From positions 1 through 6,769 of the forward strand of contig CAAGPL010000037.1 in NCBI GenBank assembly GCA_900771805.1: a stretch of 6,769 nucleotides of DNA. Direction: 5' to 3'. Of this stretch, positions 6,297 through 6,769 are shown piece after piece; the first letter of the stretch is position 1, and every line of letters starts with the position of its first letter. A model generated the notes under the pieces. It had not been told where the DNA came from. It did no database searches and worked only from the letters and a program-made list of their open reading frames with translations. The position numbers were made by a program, and so were the translations under genes. Origin of the DNA: Bacilli bacterium. GTDB lineage: Bacteria > Bacillota_I > Bacilli_A > RF39 > UBA660.

Positions 6297-6325
6297 ACTA
6301 TAAACTTTTATTATTGATTTGTCAA
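6297..6325 (-). promoter_or_regulatory. Strong promoter for the leader-recombinase-mob operon
   Basis: On the minus strand there is a perfect TTGACA -35 (complement of 6320-6325) and a TATAGT -10 (complement of 6297-6302), with a 17-nt spacer. It begins just after the stop codon of the 89-aa gene. It drives a leader of about 200 nt before the recombinase start. It is the best promoter match within the element, which makes the attenuator downstream the probable control point. Confidence 0.88.
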
Positions 6326-6329
6326 GGTT

Positions 6330-6599
6330 TTAGTGTGCTTTGATATATTCTTCTAGGTCTTTAAATTTAATTTTCTTTTCGTAACCATTTACAAAAATTT
6401 CATCATATTCTTCAAAAACCAAATAATCATTATTTTTAACTTTTAATATATGTGGCTTAACATAAGCAATATTTGTATTTTTAATTGATTTAATATTACC
6501 ATTAATAAATTCATAATCTACATAAGCAAACCTACAAATCATTTCTACCTTTCTTTTTAATTCTTCACTTATTACAAGTTCTTTAGTTTCTATTGTCAT
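6330..6599 (-). CDS. Small protein of unknown function at the right end of the element (89 aa)
   Basis: I do not recognise the family. The protein is rich in Lys, Glu, Ile, Tyr and Val, with no membrane segment, signal peptide or cysteine cluster (one Cys, at 22). A predicted N-terminal helix (about 10-24) is followed by likely beta strands (44-72) and a short C-terminal helix (79-88). The ATG at 6599 is the only possible start, because an in-frame TGA lies two codons upstream. Only a distant GAAGGG is available as ribosome binding site. The gene lies 30 bp inside attR, ahead of the recombinase and on the same strand. The strong promoter after its stop serves the downstream operon. Its own promoter is not evident, because the repeat terminator ends 30 bp before it. 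A recombination directionality factor is one possible role from position alone. Confidence 0.7.
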   Translation of the reverse strand: MTIETKELVISEELKRKVEMICRFAYVDYEFINGNIKSIKNTNIAYVKPHILKVKNNDYLVFEEYDEIFVNGYEKKIKFKDLEEYIKAH

Positions 6600-6629
6600 A
6601 ACTCATCACTTATCCCTTCTTAAATAACA

Positions 6630-6660
6630 AAAAAACTAACTATTTTCAGTTAGTTTTTTT
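6630..6660. terminator. Terminator of tRNA-Lys, in attR
   Basis: The AACTAACT/AGTTAGTT stem (6634-6641 and 6648-6655, 6-nt loop) is flanked by A and T runs and works in both directions. On the minus strand it ends tRNA-Lys transcription about 35 nt after the CCA end and separates tRNA transcription from the element genes. Confidence 0.85.
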
Positions 6661-6697
6661 GATGTCTCGAAAAGTTCGAGTTATTATCCATTTGGTG
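6630..6697. repeat. Right copy of the 68-bp direct repeat (attR), overlapping the tRNA-Lys 3' end
   Basis: It is identical to 2234-2301. Its right edge, 6693-6697 (TGGTG), is the complement of the last five bases of tRNA-Lys (CACCA); the rest is DNA downstream of the tRNA. The repeat therefore leaves the tRNA gene whole and gives it back its own terminator. The CTCGAA-AAG-TTCGAG inverted repeat is at 6666-6680. Confidence 0.92.
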
Positions 6698-6768
6698 GGG
6701 CGTTAGGGATTCGAACCCTAGACCCACTGATTAAGAGTCAGTTGCTCTACCAACTGAGCTAACGCCCC
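6693..6768 (-). tRNA. tRNA-Lys (anticodon CTT), complete with encoded CCA
   Basis: Read from 6768 on the minus strand: acceptor GGGGCGT pairs with ACGCCCC (complement of 6697-6703), the D arm has GCTCAGTTGGTAGAGC, and the anticodon stem ACTGA/TCAGT encloses CTCTTAA. The anticodon is CTT (complement of AAG at 6733-6735), decoding lysine AAG. The T arm contains GGTTCGAATCC, and A plus CCA follow at 6696-6693. It is the integration target of the element and remains intact. Its promoter is outside the window. Confidence 0.97.
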
Positions 6769-6769
6769 A

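Larger units (their letters stand above)
2234..6697. mobile_element. Integrative and mobilizable element inserted at the 3' end of tRNA-Lys
   Basis: The segment is bounded by perfect 68-bp direct repeats (2234-2301 and 6630-6697) exactly 4396 bp apart, so one element unit is 4396 bp. The right copy overlaps the 3' end of an intact tRNA-Lys gene. Between them are a large serine recombinase (frameshifted), a MobV relaxase, a probable MobV oriT and two small unknown ORFs. This combination resembles the TnpX/TnpZ modules of clostridial Tn4451/Tn4453-type mobilizable transposons. No mating-pore genes, replication gene or resistance cargo is visible. The element would depend on a co-resident conjugative system, and with the broken recombinase it may now be fixed in place. 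The boundaries are known only to within the repeat. Confidence 0.85.

Noticed and set aside
6331..6340. Second TAGTGTG, followed by CTT, on the plus strand, resembling a MobV nic site
   Set aside because: It lacks the CACAC partner and hairpin upstream, is followed by CTT instead of TTA, and falls in the end of the 89-aa coding sequence.

Overview
The window is strongly AT-rich. It uses ATG starts with purine-rich ribosome binding sites, and TAA/TAG stops. Both tRNA genes look typical of low-GC Bacillota, and the one whose 3' end is visible encodes its CCA. This points to a low-GC Firmicute or a mollicute-like relative, probably host-associated. The species cannot be read from the sequence. 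TGG is used for Trp and no ORF reads through TGA, so nothing suggests a non-standard code.

Layout. A truncated tRNA-Ile(GAT) on the minus strand, with its own promoter, lies at 1-65. Two plus-strand genes of unknown function follow: a predicted lipoprotein (271-1233) and a single-pass membrane protein with a cysteine-rich tail (1354-2142). A bidirectional terminator then starts a perfect 68-bp direct repeat (2234-2301). Its second copy (6630-6697) abuts and slightly overlaps the 3' end of a complete minus-strand tRNA-Lys(CTT) (6693-6768). The repeat holds the last five tRNA bases (CACCA), a short CTCGAA/TTCGAG hairpin and the tRNA terminator. The DNA between the copies is a roughly 4.4-kb insertion at the tRNA-Lys 3' end.

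The insertion looks like a compact integrative and mobilizable element (IME). It carries a large serine recombinase broken by a one-base frameshift near 5662, a MobV (Mob/Pre) relaxase overlapping the end of the recombinase gene, and a probable MobV-type oriT (2903-2940) containing TAGTGTG/TTA next to a hairpin. It also has two small unknown proteins, one at each end (96 aa with paired CxxC motifs; 89 aa). The pairing of a large serine recombinase with a Mob/Pre relaxase recalls the Tn4451/Tn4453 TnpX/TnpZ group. I see no resistance gene and no type IV secretion genes, so transfer would need a helper element.

The recombinase-mob operon is preceded by a strong minus-strand promoter (TTGACA-17-TATAGT), a 22-codon leader ORF, and an intrinsic terminator whose 5' stem arm is the end of the leader ORF. 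This is the arrangement of a transcription attenuator, as known for leaders of antibiotic-inducible genes such as tet(M). Here it would control the element's own recombination and mobilization genes. Other unusual points are an oriT placed downstream of and opposite to mob, a 15-bp inverted repeat with outward-facing TATAAT boxes at the left end, and a repeat longer than serine integrases usually leave.
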